Source: Salipiger mucosus DSM 16094
GTDB taxonomy: Bacteria; Pseudomonadota; Alphaproteobacteria; Rhodobacterales; Rhodobacteraceae
DNA: 64,000 bases
Assembly: GCF_000442255.1 (NCBI RefSeq)
Contig: NZ_KE557281.1
Coordinates: 1-64,000 of the forward strand
Direction of reading: 5' to 3'
In this document: piece after piece, positions 54,781 to 63,684 of the stretch
Layout of the letters: every line of letters starts with the position of its first letter
Numbering within the stretch: position 1 is the first letter of the stretch
Made by a program: the position numbers and the translations under genes
The notes under the pieces: model-generated
Told to the model about the DNA's origin: nothing
The model's input: only the letters and a program-made list of their open reading frames with translations
Databases searched by the model: none

Positions 54781-55479
54781 CTATACGGATATATCGGCTC
54801 CGCGCGCAACAGTGAAGAATAGAATATCGTATTTTTCCTTGGTGAGCGCGAGGTTGAAATAGCAGTTCCCGCTCAGGTTCCAGGATGCCCGCCCCGAGAC
54901 GAGCTGGCTCCCGATACTCTCGTTCGTCTGGATCGCTTCGAGCATCGCGCGTATGGCCTGGTCGATCTGTTCGGCCAGCGAACGGGACACTGGCAGCAGT
55001 TCACCCTCAGCCGACCCGGAGTGATCGCCGAAAACGACCGCTCCATCCTCGATGGCGAAGGACACGTCAACGTGGTCCAGGAGTGTGACTTCCCGTCCTT
55101 CCGGAATATCTCCGGACAGGATCGTTCGTATCTCCTCCCGCGGTAAGGTGATGTCTTTGGCGAAATCGACCTCCCGGCGGTCGTAGTGTCGGATGCGGGC
55201 ATCTCCTCCCGGGATCCATCGGATCTCGCCGCTTCCACCCCAGTCCTGGGCCCAGTCGTTCTTCACGTGGGCCATCAGTTCCAGGCCCAGCCCGTAGATC
55301 TCGTTTTCCGGAAGATGCATCCGTTCGATTTCACGATACGTGAGAAACCGTGCCTGCTTGGTGAGGAAGTTCACCGTCTGGACTTCGGCCGTGCCCTCAC
55401 GTCCGAAGTGGCGCATGATGACCTCCTTCACGCCATGCGCCTGCAGGAGGCGTGCAAGACTTTTAAAGGAGTACTCCAC
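54781..55479 (-). CDS. hypothetical protein
   Basis: The 232-residue protein is soluble and unrecognised. Early it reads SFKSLARLLQAHGVKEVIMRHFGREGTAEVQTVNFLTKQARFLTYREIERMHLP; later segments are HDHVDVSFAIEDGAVVFGDHSGSAEGE-like beta strands and IDQAIRAMLEAIQ. I chose a GTG at 55479 (GAGAGAAGG upstream); an ATG at 55413 with AAGGAGGT before it is the alternative. The frame extends further upstream over the plus-strand YbjN-like gene but that part is not real. Confidence 0.55.
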   Translation of the reverse strand: MEYSFKSLARLLQAHGVKEVIMRHFGREGTAEVQTVNFLTKQARFLTYREIERMHLPENEIYGLGLELMAHVKNDWAQDWGGSGEIRWIPGGDARIRHYDRREVDFAKDITLPREEIRTILSGDIPEGREVTLLDHVDVSFAIEDGAVVFGDHSGSAEGELLPVSRSLAEQIDQAIRAMLEAIQTNESIGSQLVSGRASWNLSGNCYFNLALTKEKYDILFFTVARGADISV

Positions 55480-55599
55480 GCCTTCTCTCCCGGTGCCGTC
55501 CGTCAGGGATCTGCAAGTCGGACTTAAGCCTGCGTAAAGTGACCGCCGAAACCGCGCGTTTAGATTCCCGGGCCCATTTCCGAAGAAAACGGATGGATC

Positions 55600-56127
55600 A
55601 TGATGACCGAGAACGAGGACAAGGCGGCAGTTCAGGACGAGTACGAGATCGGCCGGTATAAATCCGGTCCCAAGATCCTGCAGAGCATCACTCTCCCGGT
55701 CATGGAAAATCTCCTCGTCTCGTTCGATTGTTCGGTGAGCTGGCCTGATGAGCCGGACATTCCGCCATTCATGCGGGTCGAGACGTCCGGAGGCGTGACG
55801 TTCAACGTGAACGTCATCGATGCGGACGACGAATTCGTAGAGAAGATCGATGACCCCGGGCGCCTCGTCACGATGGGCGCCAACTTCGACATCCAGGACG
55901 AAACGCGGCCGTCCATCGATCTTCTGGATCTCGCAAACAAGTGGAATGCGTCGGTCTTCAATTCGACGGCCTGTGTCCAGGAAGGGCGCCTCTGCCTGGA
56001 CTACACCATCCTCGGGCAAGGCATCGTTTCGACCCAGTTCGTGGCCCAGCTGCAGGAATGGTTCGAGATCATCTCTGATTTCATCAGGTTCGTGTTCGAG
56101 GAATGCGGGCTGCCTGATCGATCTTAA
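55600..56127 (+). CDS. YbjN-domain protein
   Basis: The 175-residue protein is cytoplasmic and acidic. Its second half fits the YbjN/type-III-secretion-chaperone-like fold: LLDLANKWNASVFNSTACVQEGRLCLDYTILGQGIVSTQFVAQLQEWFEIISDFIRFVFEEC, where the 'ANxWN' helix and 'F...L..w...' helix are typical. YbjN proteins are small regulators or chaperone-like proteins. It is followed by an anchored periplasmic protein and cheA on the same strand. Confidence 0.5.
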   Translation: MMTENEDKAAVQDEYEIGRYKSGPKILQSITLPVMENLLVSFDCSVSWPDEPDIPPFMRVETSGGVTFNVNVIDADDEFVEKIDDPGRLVTMGANFDIQDETRPSIDLLDLANKWNASVFNSTACVQEGRLCLDYTILGQGIVSTQFVAQLQEWFEIISDFIRFVFEECGLPDRS

Positions 56128-56181
56128 TCCTTGGAAAACCGAGGCCGTGGTAGCTTCGCGCAATCTCAAGGTGGTGAAGAT

Positions 56182-57021
56182 ATGAAACCCGCAAAGGTTC
56201 TATTTCTGACGGTCGGAAATGCTGCTCTTGTCGGCGTGTCTGCAGTCGTGCTGTCCGGTGAGGATCCTGCGTCGGCTCCCGAACTTGGTCCGGTGCCCGT
56301 CCAGGTCACCAGTTTGGCAGATATCGAGGTGGATACCGGGGTCGATGTGCCCCTTTCGTCAAAGTCGCCGCATCCGGATATCCCGCAGGAGACGGCGGCA
56401 GAGATCACGGTATCCCGCAAATCGCCCGAGCTCGTTGTCGCCGAGCCTCGAGACCGGGATGACCTGGTTGCGGTCTCAGGCCTGGTTTCGAAGGTGAACG
56501 CAGTTCCGGACGTTGAGAAGGATTTCCCATCGGACGTCTCCACGCAGGGAGACGTATTCGATCCGGGCCCGCAGCCGACCGAGGTCATCGCGGGTGCTGG
56601 TTATCCGGCGATGATCGACATGGCGTCCGGATTCAGAGTGTCCATGGGGTCCGACGTGGAAACTCCCGATCCCGGCGTTGCGTCCTGGCCGCTTCTCGGA
56701 AACGAGTATCGTGCGAATGATTTCGCCGGTTATTGCCAGGCCGTCGTTTACGCGAACACCCCGGACGGATCCTTCCTGTGGAGCCCCGATCTGAAGCCAG
56801 CGGAACATGATGCCCTGTTGGACATTCAGAAGCGAATGGAAGACCCGACAGTGCAGAATGAGGACGGCGTCGGCAACGGCCCGAGGGCCTGGATGGTGTG
56901 CATGGAGCCCGATGCGGGATCTGGGAAATCGTTCGTCTCCGCGGACGCGCTCGCCCGTCTCGATGGCGTTGCGCTGGGCCCGGCGACGCGTCTGACGCCG
57001 ATGCGAGGAGACGTGAAGTGA
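56182..57021 (+). CDS. membrane-anchored or secreted protein of unknown function, coupled to cheA
   Basis: The 279-residue protein has an N-terminal hydrophobic segment (VLFLTVGNAALVGVSAVVL), a long acidic, Pro/Ser-rich linker (about 30-140) and a C-terminal domain (GNEYRANDFAGYCQAVVYANTPDGSFLWSPDLKPAEHDALLDIQKRMED). It should lie outside the cytoplasm on a stalk. Its stop codon overlaps the GTG of cheA (GTGA), so it is translated with it and could belong to the same sensory system. No known family recognised. Confidence 0.55.
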   Translation: MKPAKVLFLTVGNAALVGVSAVVLSGEDPASAPELGPVPVQVTSLADIEVDTGVDVPLSSKSPHPDIPQETAAEITVSRKSPELVVAEPRDRDDLVAVSGLVSKVNAVPDVEKDFPSDVSTQGDVFDPGPQPTEVIAGAGYPAMIDMASGFRVSMGSDVETPDPGVASWPLLGNEYRANDFAGYCQAVVYANTPDGSFLWSPDLKPAEHDALLDIQKRMEDPTVQNEDGVGNGPRAWMVCMEPDAGSGKSFVSADALARLDGVALGPATRLTPMRGDVK

Positions 57022-59609
57022 GCGACGAGCTGCTCCAGGATTTCATCAACGAGACGCTCGAGAGCCTGTCGGAACTCGACGTGCACCTGATCGACCTGGA
57101 GAGCGATCCGAACAATCCCGATCTGCTCGACAAGATTTTCCGGGTCCTGCACACGATCAAGGGAACCGCGGGATTCCTGAACCTCAAGACGCTTGGCAGG
57201 ATCGCCCACGCGGCCGAAGGTCTGCTCGATTGCTACCGAGACGGTGCTCCCGTGGATGCGGATGGCATCACGGTGATCCTGGCCGCACTCGACGCGATCA
57301 AGGACACGATCAACGAGATCGACCCTGAAACCGGGCGGGAGCCGGACGAGGATCAGAAGATCCTGCTCGATCTTATCCGGGATGTTGCCGAGGCCGCGAA
57401 GGAGGCGCCCCGGGAGGGTGACCAGAGTGCAATCGAACTTCCCTGCGAAGACGATGCGGTCGAAGAGCAATCTTCGGAGACGGCCGAAGAGGAGGATGCG
57501 CCGGCCACCGTTTCCGAGAGTACCCAGGCCGCCTCGCCGGCGGGAGAGGGTGCCAGCCCTGCCCTTGCCCGTGCGCCTGAGCCGCAGGGACCGAAGTCCG
57601 TTCGTATCGGGGTAGAGCGCCTCGATAACCTGATGGATCTCGTCGGAGAACTGGTTCTGGTACGCAACCACATCCAGCAGATTGCCCGCTCCGTGAGTGA
57701 TCGGGCTCTCAACACGCCGGTCCAGAACCTTTCCCAGATCGCCTCCGAGCTCCAGGACAGCGTCATGCAGACGCGGATGCAGCCGGTGGGAAATGCCTTC
57801 AAGGCCTACCATCGGACTGTGCGGGATCTTTCCAAGGAGCTCGACAAGCAGATCAATCTCGAACTGGTCGGCGAGGAAACCGAAATCGACAGGCAGGTGC
57901 TGGAACTGATCCGGGACCCGCTGACGCACATGGTGCGCAACTGCGCTGATCATGCACTCGAAAACACCGAAGAGCGCCTGGAGGCCGGCAAACCGAAGCG
58001 GGGCACCATCCGCCTCGAGGCATGCCACGAGGGAGGTTTCATCATCATCCGGATCGAGGATGACGGTCGCGGCATCAACGTCGATCAGGTCCGCAAGAAG
58101 GCACTCGAACGCGGGATCGTCACGAAAGACCAGATCTCCGCAATGTCGGATAACCGGCTTCGCTCGCTGATTTTCGAGCCTGGGTTTTCGACGTCAGAGG
58201 CCGTATCGGCGGTTTCGGGGCGCGGCGTCGGCATGGACGTGGTGAAGACAAACATCGAGAAACTGGGCGGCACCATCACTGTCGACAGCGAGGAAGGTGT
58301 CGGGACCGTCTTTTCCATCAAGATCCCGCTGACGCTCGCAATCATTTCCGCGTTCTCGGTGTCGGTCGGCGACGAGGTCTTCGCGATCCCGCAGCTCAAC
58401 ATTGTCGAAATCATGGATCACTCGCATGCCAGCCCGAGCTATGCACTGGAGACCATCAACGGGGAGAAGTTCCTGAGATTGCGAGGATCGGTCTATCCGC
58501 TGATCGACATGGCGTCGGCTTTCGGGATCGAAGGGAATGGGGCAACAACCGTGCTCGTCTGCCAGGTCGGGTCCGAGATCTTCGGTATCCTGGTGGACCG
58601 GGTGCTCGACACAGAGGAAATCGTTGTGAAGCCTCTCAGCAAGGCTTTGAAAGACGTGAAGGTCTATTCCGGAAACACGATCCTTGGCGATGGACGTGTG
58701 ATCATGATCATCGATCCCAACGGTTTGTTTTCCACGTTCGACATTCCGGCCAAGGTGTCCGATGAGGAAGGTGACGAGCCGGTCGAGGTCGAGAACGACA
58801 TTCTCCAGGTCGTGCTGTTTCGTGCCGGCGGGCACATGCCCAGGGCCGTTCACCTGTCAGTCGTGGCTCGCATCAGCCAGATCGAGACCGCCAACATCCA
58901 CCGGGTGTCTGATGGCCGTTTGATGGTTCAGAACGGAGACTCCGTCCTGCCCCTGGTGTGCCCTGTAGGCTATTCGCCTGACTGGGAACGGTGCGAGCAG
59001 AAGGTGATCATCTTCGAAGACGAGGATTCCTCCATGGGGATGCTCGTCGACGAGATCCTGGACGTGGTGGAAACAGACGTGGTGATCGACATTTCTTCCG
59101 ATACCAACGGGATCATCGGAACCGCGGTCATCAATTCGACCGCGACCGAGATCGTCGACGTGAGCCACTATCTCGACGAGGCCGTCCACAACTGGTTCAA
59201 TGGGGAGCAGCGGTACCGGGTGCGTGAAGAAGTCCGCGTGCTGATCGTGGACGACAGCCAGTTCTTCCGAAACATCCTGTTCTCGATGCTGGCCTCGAGG
59301 GGATACGAGGTGAAGGTTGCTTGCGGACCGGAAGAAGCGCTCGACATGATGTCGCGCAATGAGTTCGATGTTCTCGTGAGTGACATCGAGATGCCGAGAA
59401 TGACCGGTCTCGACCTTATACGCCGCATTCGCAACGAGGGTCCCCAAAGCAATATCCGGGCGGTTGCGATCTCGTCTCATGGCCTGGACGAAGACCGTGC
59501 CGCCGGTCTCGAGGCGGGGTTCGACGCCTACCTGTCCAAGACGGACAGGGCCAGCATTTTCGAGTTCCTGCTCGGATCGGATGAGAAAAGAATCAGAGAA
59601 GACGCATGA
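57018..59609 (+). CDS. CheA-type hybrid histidine kinase with C-terminal receiver
   Basis: The 863-residue protein has an N-terminal Hpt domain with the phosphorylated histidine in RVLHTIKGTAGFL (His45), an acidic linker, the P3 dimerisation helices (MDLVGELVLVRNHI), the ATPase with N-box HMVRNCADHAL, G1 DDGRGIN and G2 GRGVGMDVV, a P5 CheW-like domain (about 500-600), and a C-terminal receiver domain with Asp pair LIVDDS and phospho-Asp in DVLVSDIEMPRMTG. No CheY, CheB, CheR or receptor gene lies nearby. The start GTG follows GAGGAG. It overlaps cheW by 4 bases. Confidence 0.93.
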   Translation: MSDELLQDFINETLESLSELDVHLIDLESDPNNPDLLDKIFRVLHTIKGTAGFLNLKTLGRIAHAAEGLLDCYRDGAPVDADGITVILAALDAIKDTINEIDPETGREPDEDQKILLDLIRDVAEAAKEAPREGDQSAIELPCEDDAVEEQSSETAEEEDAPATVSESTQAASPAGEGASPALARAPEPQGPKSVRIGVERLDNLMDLVGELVLVRNHIQQIARSVSDRALNTPVQNLSQIASELQDSVMQTRMQPVGNAFKAYHRTVRDLSKELDKQINLELVGEETEIDRQVLELIRDPLTHMVRNCADHALENTEERLEAGKPKRGTIRLEACHEGGFIIIRIEDDGRGINVDQVRKKALERGIVTKDQISAMSDNRLRSLIFEPGFSTSEAVSAVSGRGVGMDVVKTNIEKLGGTITVDSEEGVGTVFSIKIPLTLAIISAFSVSVGDEVFAIPQLNIVEIMDHSHASPSYALETINGEKFLRLRGSVYPLIDMASAFGIEGNGATTVLVCQVGSEIFGILVDRVLDTEEIVVKPLSKALKDVKVYSGNTILGDGRVIMIIDPNGLFSTFDIPAKVSDEEGDEPVEVENDILQVVLFRAGGHMPRAVHLSVVARISQIETANIHRVSDGRLMVQNGDSVLPLVCPVGYSPDWERCEQKVIIFEDEDSSMGMLVDEILDVVETDVVIDISSDTNGIIGTAVINSTATEIVDVSHYLDEAVHNWFNGEQRYRVREEVRVLIVDDSQFFRNILFSMLASRGYEVKVACGPEEALDMMSRNEFDVLVSDIEMPRMTGLDLIRRIRNEGPQSNIRAVAISSHGLDEDRAAGLEAGFDAYLSKTDRASIFEFLLGSDEKRIREDA

Positions 59610-60079
59610 CCACCGACAGCGCCAGAATGCACGACACCCGCCCCCACCTGATGTTCGAGGTTGCCGACAACGTCGTCGCGGTGTCGATCAACCACGTGAA
59701 GGATGTTCTCTTCGAGGCTCGGGTGACGAAGGTTCCGCTGGCCAGCAAGGAGGTCTACGGAGTTCTCAACCTGCGCGGCCGCATCGTCACGGCCATCAGT
59801 AGTCGTGCGATCCTGAAAATGGCCCCTCGGGACCCCGGTGACGATTTCACGGCCATCGTGGTGGAATATCATGGCGAAGACTACGCCGTCATCGTCGACA
59901 AGGTGATCGAAACCGTCGACCTGCCCGATATAGAACGCGAAGAAACGCCGCGGACCATGGACCCACACTGGCGGCGCATGCTGTCGGGTATCTACAAGAT
60001 CGAGGACCGGTTGCTTCCGATCCTCGATCTCGACCAGATGTTCTCGTTCCTGGATGACGGCATCATCCAGGTGAGTTGA
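59606..60079 (+). CDS. CheW-like adaptor protein
   Basis: The 157-residue protein is a single CheW domain: HLMFEVADNVVAVSINHVKDVLFEARVTKVPLASKEVYGVLNLRGRIVTAIS and DYAVIVDKVIETVDLPDIE. CheW couples CheA to receptors. It follows cheA directly (ATGA overlap). The usual receptor partner is not in the window. Confidence 0.9.
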   Translation: MTTDSARMHDTRPHLMFEVADNVVAVSINHVKDVLFEARVTKVPLASKEVYGVLNLRGRIVTAISSRAILKMAPRDPGDDFTAIVVEYHGEDYAVIVDKVIETVDLPDIEREETPRTMDPHWRRMLSGIYKIEDRLLPILDLDQMFSFLDDGIIQVS

Positions 60080-60081
60080 GG

Positions 60082-60615
60082 TCACTGCACGACGTTCGTC
60101 AGCTGCACCTCGACCCGGCGATTGCGCTCGAGGCCATACTCCGTGTCCCCGAACACCGCCGGCTCGCGTTCCGAGTAGGACTCGGACGTGATGCGTGCCG
60201 GTTGGACATGTTGCGAGATCAGGTAGGTCGCGACGGCCTTCGTCCGCTTTTCGGCGAGAGGCGTGTTGTCCTCGATCTTGCCCACCTCGTTGGTGTGGCC
60301 GCGTACCACCACGGCATAGTCGGTGTACTGCTCCGCTTCCGAGAGGAAGGCGTCGAGTTGCTTTCGGTGGTCGTAGCTCAGTTCGTGCACGGCACTCTCG
60401 AATTCGATCACGGTCCGCTCGCCGCGAAGAAGCGGATTGTAGTGCACCAGTGACGTCCCGTCCGCTTCGTCCACATGCATGCTGGCATCCAGGCGGGTGA
60501 TTTCGGCGGCGGAGATGTTGTCGATTTCGGTGGTCTGTTTCGGGTATTCGCGCATGCAGCCGGACATTGCCGTGGCAAGGATGCCGACCACCAGGAGTTT
60601 CTTTGAAAAGGTCAC
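60082..60615 (-). CDS. OmpA-family lipoprotein
   Basis: The 177-residue protein has a lipoprotein signal (LLVVGILATAMSGC), a short linker and an OmpA-C domain (about 85-175: ERTVIEFESAVHELSYDHRKQLDAFL, VVVRGHTNEVGKIEDNTPLAEKRTKAVATYLI, GLERNRRVEVQL) that binds peptidoglycan. The GTG at 60615 is the likely start, with AGAGG as ribosome site inside a hairpin (60622-60646). It converges with cheW. Such proteins often link outer membrane to cell wall, or belong to secretion or motility systems. Confidence 0.85.
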   Translation of the reverse strand: MTFSKKLLVVGILATAMSGCMREYPKQTTEIDNISAAEITRLDASMHVDEADGTSLVHYNPLLRGERTVIEFESAVHELSYDHRKQLDAFLSEAEQYTDYAVVVRGHTNEVGKIEDNTPLAEKRTKAVATYLISQHVQPARITSESYSEREPAVFGDTEYGLERNRRVEVQLTNVVQ

Positions 60616-60621
60616 GATGAG

Positions 60622-60646
60622 GCCTCTGAAGGTTGGGTTCAGAGGC
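60622..60646 (-). promoter_or_regulatory. hairpin covering the ribosome site of the OmpA-type lipoprotein
   Basis: GCCTCTGAA and TTCAGAGGC form a perfect 9-bp stem with a 7-base loop. In the minus-strand mRNA the 3' arm contains AGAGG, the probable Shine-Dalgarno of the GTG at 60615, 6-7 bases downstream. Folding would block translation. Confidence 0.55.
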
Positions 60647-60687
60647 AAGGTGCGGGGTATCCCTTAAGCTTGGGTTTCCCGCACCTT
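60647..60687 (-). repeat. second hairpin, 10-bp perfect stem
   Basis: AAGGTGCGGG (60647-60656) and CCCGCACCTT (60678-60687) pair perfectly around a 21-base loop, immediately beside the hairpin at 60622-60646 and just after the stop of the HTH gene. There is no T tract, so a plain terminator is unlikely. Confidence 0.6.
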
Positions 60688-60693
60688 GGGGTC

Positions 60694-61170
60694 TCACAGG
60701 CCGGTAAAGCTGGGCATCGGCGCCTTGACCTCGCGGAGGTGCTGCAGGGTCGCCAGGAGGGCGACGGCGTACTGAGGCACGTCCAGCTTGCCCTGGGCCC
60801 ACTTGCCGACCGTGGCCTTGTTCGCGCCGATCAGACGGGCGAACTTCGATTGACCGCCATAGCCGTAGAGCTCCTGGAGCGCTTCCGCGAACTCGGAACC
60901 GGTCATGAAGATCGTCTTGTTCTCGTCCTCTTCCGGCTCGACGAAGACTTCGACCAGGGAATAGTTGGCCGGACCATCGCGGCGGATCACGCCTTTGTTC
61001 TCGAGGGCTTTCAGCGTGCGTTGGTCGCCGACCGATTTCCCGTCTTCGCCCTCCAGGGCCCCGCCCGACGTGCGGATGTGATTGACCACCTCCCGCTGGC
61101 GCTGGGAAAGCGCAACGGTCTTGGATGCGTTGCCGGTCGTCTTGGGCTTCTGTGCGATGGTCTTCAGCAT
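60694..61170 (-). CDS. DNA-binding protein (winged-helix plus XRE-type HTH)
   Basis: The 158-residue protein has an N-terminal winged-helix-like part (LSQRQREVVNHIRTSGGALEG, TLKALENKGVIRRDG) and a C-terminal XRE-type helix-turn-helix (GYGGQSKFARLIGANKATVGKWAQGKLDVPQYAVALL). It is probably a transcription regulator. It lies upstream of the OmpA-type lipoprotein gene on the same strand. Confidence 0.75.
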   Translation of the reverse strand: MLKTIAQKPKTTGNASKTVALSQRQREVVNHIRTSGGALEGEDGKSVGDQRTLKALENKGVIRRDGPANYSLVEVFVEPEEDENKTIFMTGSEFAEALQELYGYGGQSKFARLIGANKATVGKWAQGKLDVPQYAVALLATLQHLREVKAPMPSFTGL

Positions 61171-61225
61171 TACTCGATCTCCTTTTATCTACTTTATGCC
61201 TGAGGCGTGAAGTTTTGTCAACAAA

Positions 61226-62557
61226 TTATATGAATAGATCGAGTTTTTTCTTTCTGGCCTGTGTCGAGCCCAATTCATGAACGCGCCTGGCGCGCTTTTC
61301 CTGGAGGCGCATCGTGGGCGCCTCGCTGAGAACAGATGTGGATTGTTCACGACTTGAGAGGGTGTTCGCGACATCCTGAATGCAGAGTGCCCTGCCCTGT
61401 TCCGAATAGAACCCGCCATTGAACTGTGTCCGGCGCATGACGACCTCCTTCATCAGGTTCACGGCCTCCGGGGCGGGCTTTTCGGGAGCGGACCAGAACC
61501 GATCAAGGGTGCCTTCATTGGTTATCGGCGCAAAGTTCCAGAATGCCTGGCCAAGTGCCTTGACTGGAATGCCTCTCGTCAGAGCGTCGAGGCCGAACGA
61601 GCTGTTGATCGTTACGCAGCCGCGGCAGTTCTCGACGATCTCGCTGACAGGGCACTTGTGCACGAAGACGACGCGGTCGGCGACGCCGAACTGCTTCGCG
61701 ATCCGGTAGGTATGGCTGCGCCAGTGAGCCCAGCGGCAATCGTACGGATGACTCTTGATGACCAGGGCCCGGGATCCATCGGCATGCTTGGCGAAGGATG
61801 CGATCAGGAAATTGATGAACTCCGCGTTTCCCTTGAAGGGGCTGTACTTCCGGATCTGGAAATCACCCTCGAGTTGCAGAGGCGCGAGGAAGTGGTCGGT
61901 CGTCTCCAGGGCCCTGAAATCGTCGATGTCGCCTTCCTCGGAGTGTCCGATTGCCCGGCCGGCCAGGGTCTTCATCCATCCCGACAGCTCGGTGAGAGGC
62001 GGTTTCATCCGGTGATACTGGAAGTGCGGGTACTTTCCCGCGAGCGCTTTCGCGACCGCATGGTACTTTCCCAGGCTTGGCAGGAATTCCCGCACCCATG
62101 GGGTCACGGAATGCTGCGACGGGGTCGGAAGGGTCTCGATACCCTCGGCCGCGGCGATCAGCTCTTCCCGGGACGACGGAAGGCTGCTGCGGGCATTGAC
62201 CCCGTAGTGGTCGAGGGTAATCCAGTTCGGCCGGAAATAGCCCTCCTCGAAGACCCAGACGCGCGTGTCAGGGTTCGCCTCGGCGATGCTTTCGATAGCA
62301 TCTTCATGGTAGGATCTGCGGTCTCCGAACAGCACGATATCGGTCACCATGTGTTTTCTGCAAAGGGACAACAGATGCGTTGGCCAATTGGCGGCCGGAT
62401 CCGTGAAGCTCTCGCCGTCCGGGAAGAAGGCTTCGTCGCCACCCCAGAAGTTCACCTTGTGAACGTGATGTCCGCGGGCCTTCAGAGCGTCGGAGAGTTG
62501 CTTGAAGAATGGACCAATCGGCCCCTGGAGGAAAAGGAAGCTGCGCATTGGAGGCAT
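61226..62557 (-). CDS. capsule polysaccharide biosynthesis/export protein (KpsS-like)
   Basis: The 443-residue protein starts with the KpsS-like FLFLQGPIGPFFKQLSDALKARGHHVHKVNFWGGDEAFF and continues with DIVLFGDRRSYHEDAIESI, FEEGYFRPNWITLDHYGVN and the C-terminal IKSHPYDCRWAHW and GCVTINSSFGLDALTRGIPVKALG, all typical of the Kdo-transferase-type family that starts group-2 capsule chains on a lipid. The start codon shares bases with the kpsC-like stop (TGATG). C-terminal 50 residues are basic and may be a tail. Confidence 0.85.
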   Translation of the reverse strand: MPPMRSFLFLQGPIGPFFKQLSDALKARGHHVHKVNFWGGDEAFFPDGESFTDPAANWPTHLLSLCRKHMVTDIVLFGDRRSYHEDAIESIAEANPDTRVWVFEEGYFRPNWITLDHYGVNARSSLPSSREELIAAAEGIETLPTPSQHSVTPWVREFLPSLGKYHAVAKALAGKYPHFQYHRMKPPLTELSGWMKTLAGRAIGHSEEGDIDDFRALETTDHFLAPLQLEGDFQIRKYSPFKGNAEFINFLIASFAKHADGSRALVIKSHPYDCRWAHWRSHTYRIAKQFGVADRVVFVHKCPVSEIVENCRGCVTINSSFGLDALTRGIPVKALGQAFWNFAPITNEGTLDRFWSAPEKPAPEAVNLMKEVVMRRTQFNGGFYSEQGRALCIQDVANTLSSREQSTSVLSEAPTMRLQEKRARRVHELGSTQARKKKLDLFI

Positions 62558-63684
62558 CACGTCACCGCCTTCCTGAATTTGCGGAGACGACGGTTCCACC
62601 AGACCGCGATCATGTAGGAGCGGGGCGCCCGGGGCCATGCCCGGCCGCTGAGGATGAGATTGATTGTTTCCTCGGCCGTGATCTCCTCACCGGTGAAGGG
62701 GTCGACGTAGACCGGGTAGGCGCAGAAGGCCCCGTAGACCAGTTCTTCGAGCGACAGTGCGCGATAACCGCGTGTTTTCGAGGTGTCCGTCGTGAGGCCC
62801 CAGCCGGCGTAGAACGGCAGCCCGTGGCAGACCACGTGGGCGCCGTGAATGAGCGCCTCGAGGCCGGTCTGGGACGATGCGACGTGGACCTCGTCCGCTT
62901 CCTGCATGAGCGCGAAGAGATCTCCCTTGGTAGACTGGGTGATACCGAGTTCGTTCAGGACATCGGTTGGAACCGTGCCCTTCCTGAGGCCGCATGTGAC
63001 GTCGGGATGCGGGCGGTAGATGATTGCACCGTAGGGGTTCAGATCGCGCACCCGGCGCAGGAGATCCTCGTTGCTGTCGATCCCCGGCGCACCGTAGCGC
63101 AGGGAGGCGTCGTCTCCCACCTGGCCAATCACGAGGATCCTTGAACAGGCGAGATCGTCGGTCGGCCACTCGGGCATTTCGGCCTTGGTTGATTTCAGAT
63201 TGTACTTGGTGATCTTGCGTTCACGCATCAGCCGGATAAGCCCGTGCCCCCGTGCGCGCTCGGCATCTGTGAATTCGTGGGTTTCCAGAAAGGCTTCCAG
63301 AGTGGACACGGTCCGCGCGTCGTAATGAATTCCGCGGTCCGAGAAGCACAGGCTCGCCGGCATGTTGAGCTTGATCCCGAGGCCGGAGGATCTGATGAAT
63401 CCGTCTTCCACGCGAATGAGATCGACGTAGAGATGATCCGCTGCCGCCTGAAGGCCTTCCGACACAGAAGAGGCCCAGCATATCACGCGCCCATCCAGGT
63501 CGGCGGCCAGTTGGACAGCCTCGGTGTAGTTCCGCAAGGACATGAATTTCGCGTTCTGCCGGCCTCCCACGAAATTCAGGAAGTTCTCCCGTTTCCAGGG
63601 CGTGATGCCGAGGCAGATGTTGAATTTCGATTTCAGTTCATGGGCGCAAACAAGTGTCATGGATAGGTCAGTCGAGCTCTTCAC
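62557..63684 (-). CDS. capsule polysaccharide protein (KpsC-like, single module)
   Basis: The 375-residue protein carries one KpsC/LipA module: [60 protein letters not shown] and [29 protein letters not shown]. Classical KpsC (about 670 residues) has two such modules that add alternating Kdo residues; only one is present here. The GTG at 63684 is the longest start; the ATG at 63660 is an alternative. It overlaps the end of the acetyltransferase gene. Confidence 0.82.
   Translation of the reverse strand: MKSSTDLSMTLVCAHELKSKFNICLGITPWKRENFLNFVGGRQNAKFMSLRNYTEAVQLAADLDGRVICWASSVSEGLQAAADHLYVDLIRVEDGFIRSSGLGIKLNMPASLCFSDRGIHYDARTVSTLEAFLETHEFTDAERARGHGLIRLMRERKITKYNLKSTKAEMPEWPTDDLACSRILVIGQVGDDASLRYGAPGIDSNEDLLRRVRDLNPYGAIIYRPHPDVTCGLRKGTVPTDVLNELGITQSTKGDLFALMQEADEVHVASSQTGLEALIHGAHVVCHGLPFYAGWGLTTDTSKTRGYRALSLEELVYGAFCAYPVYVDPFTGEEITAEETINLILSGRAWPRAPRSYMIAVWWNRRLRKFRKAVT

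Noticed and set aside
56826-58028. Minus-strand open frame of 400 codons
   Set aside because: It is antisense to cheA, which has complete kinase motifs; no start or domain is visible.
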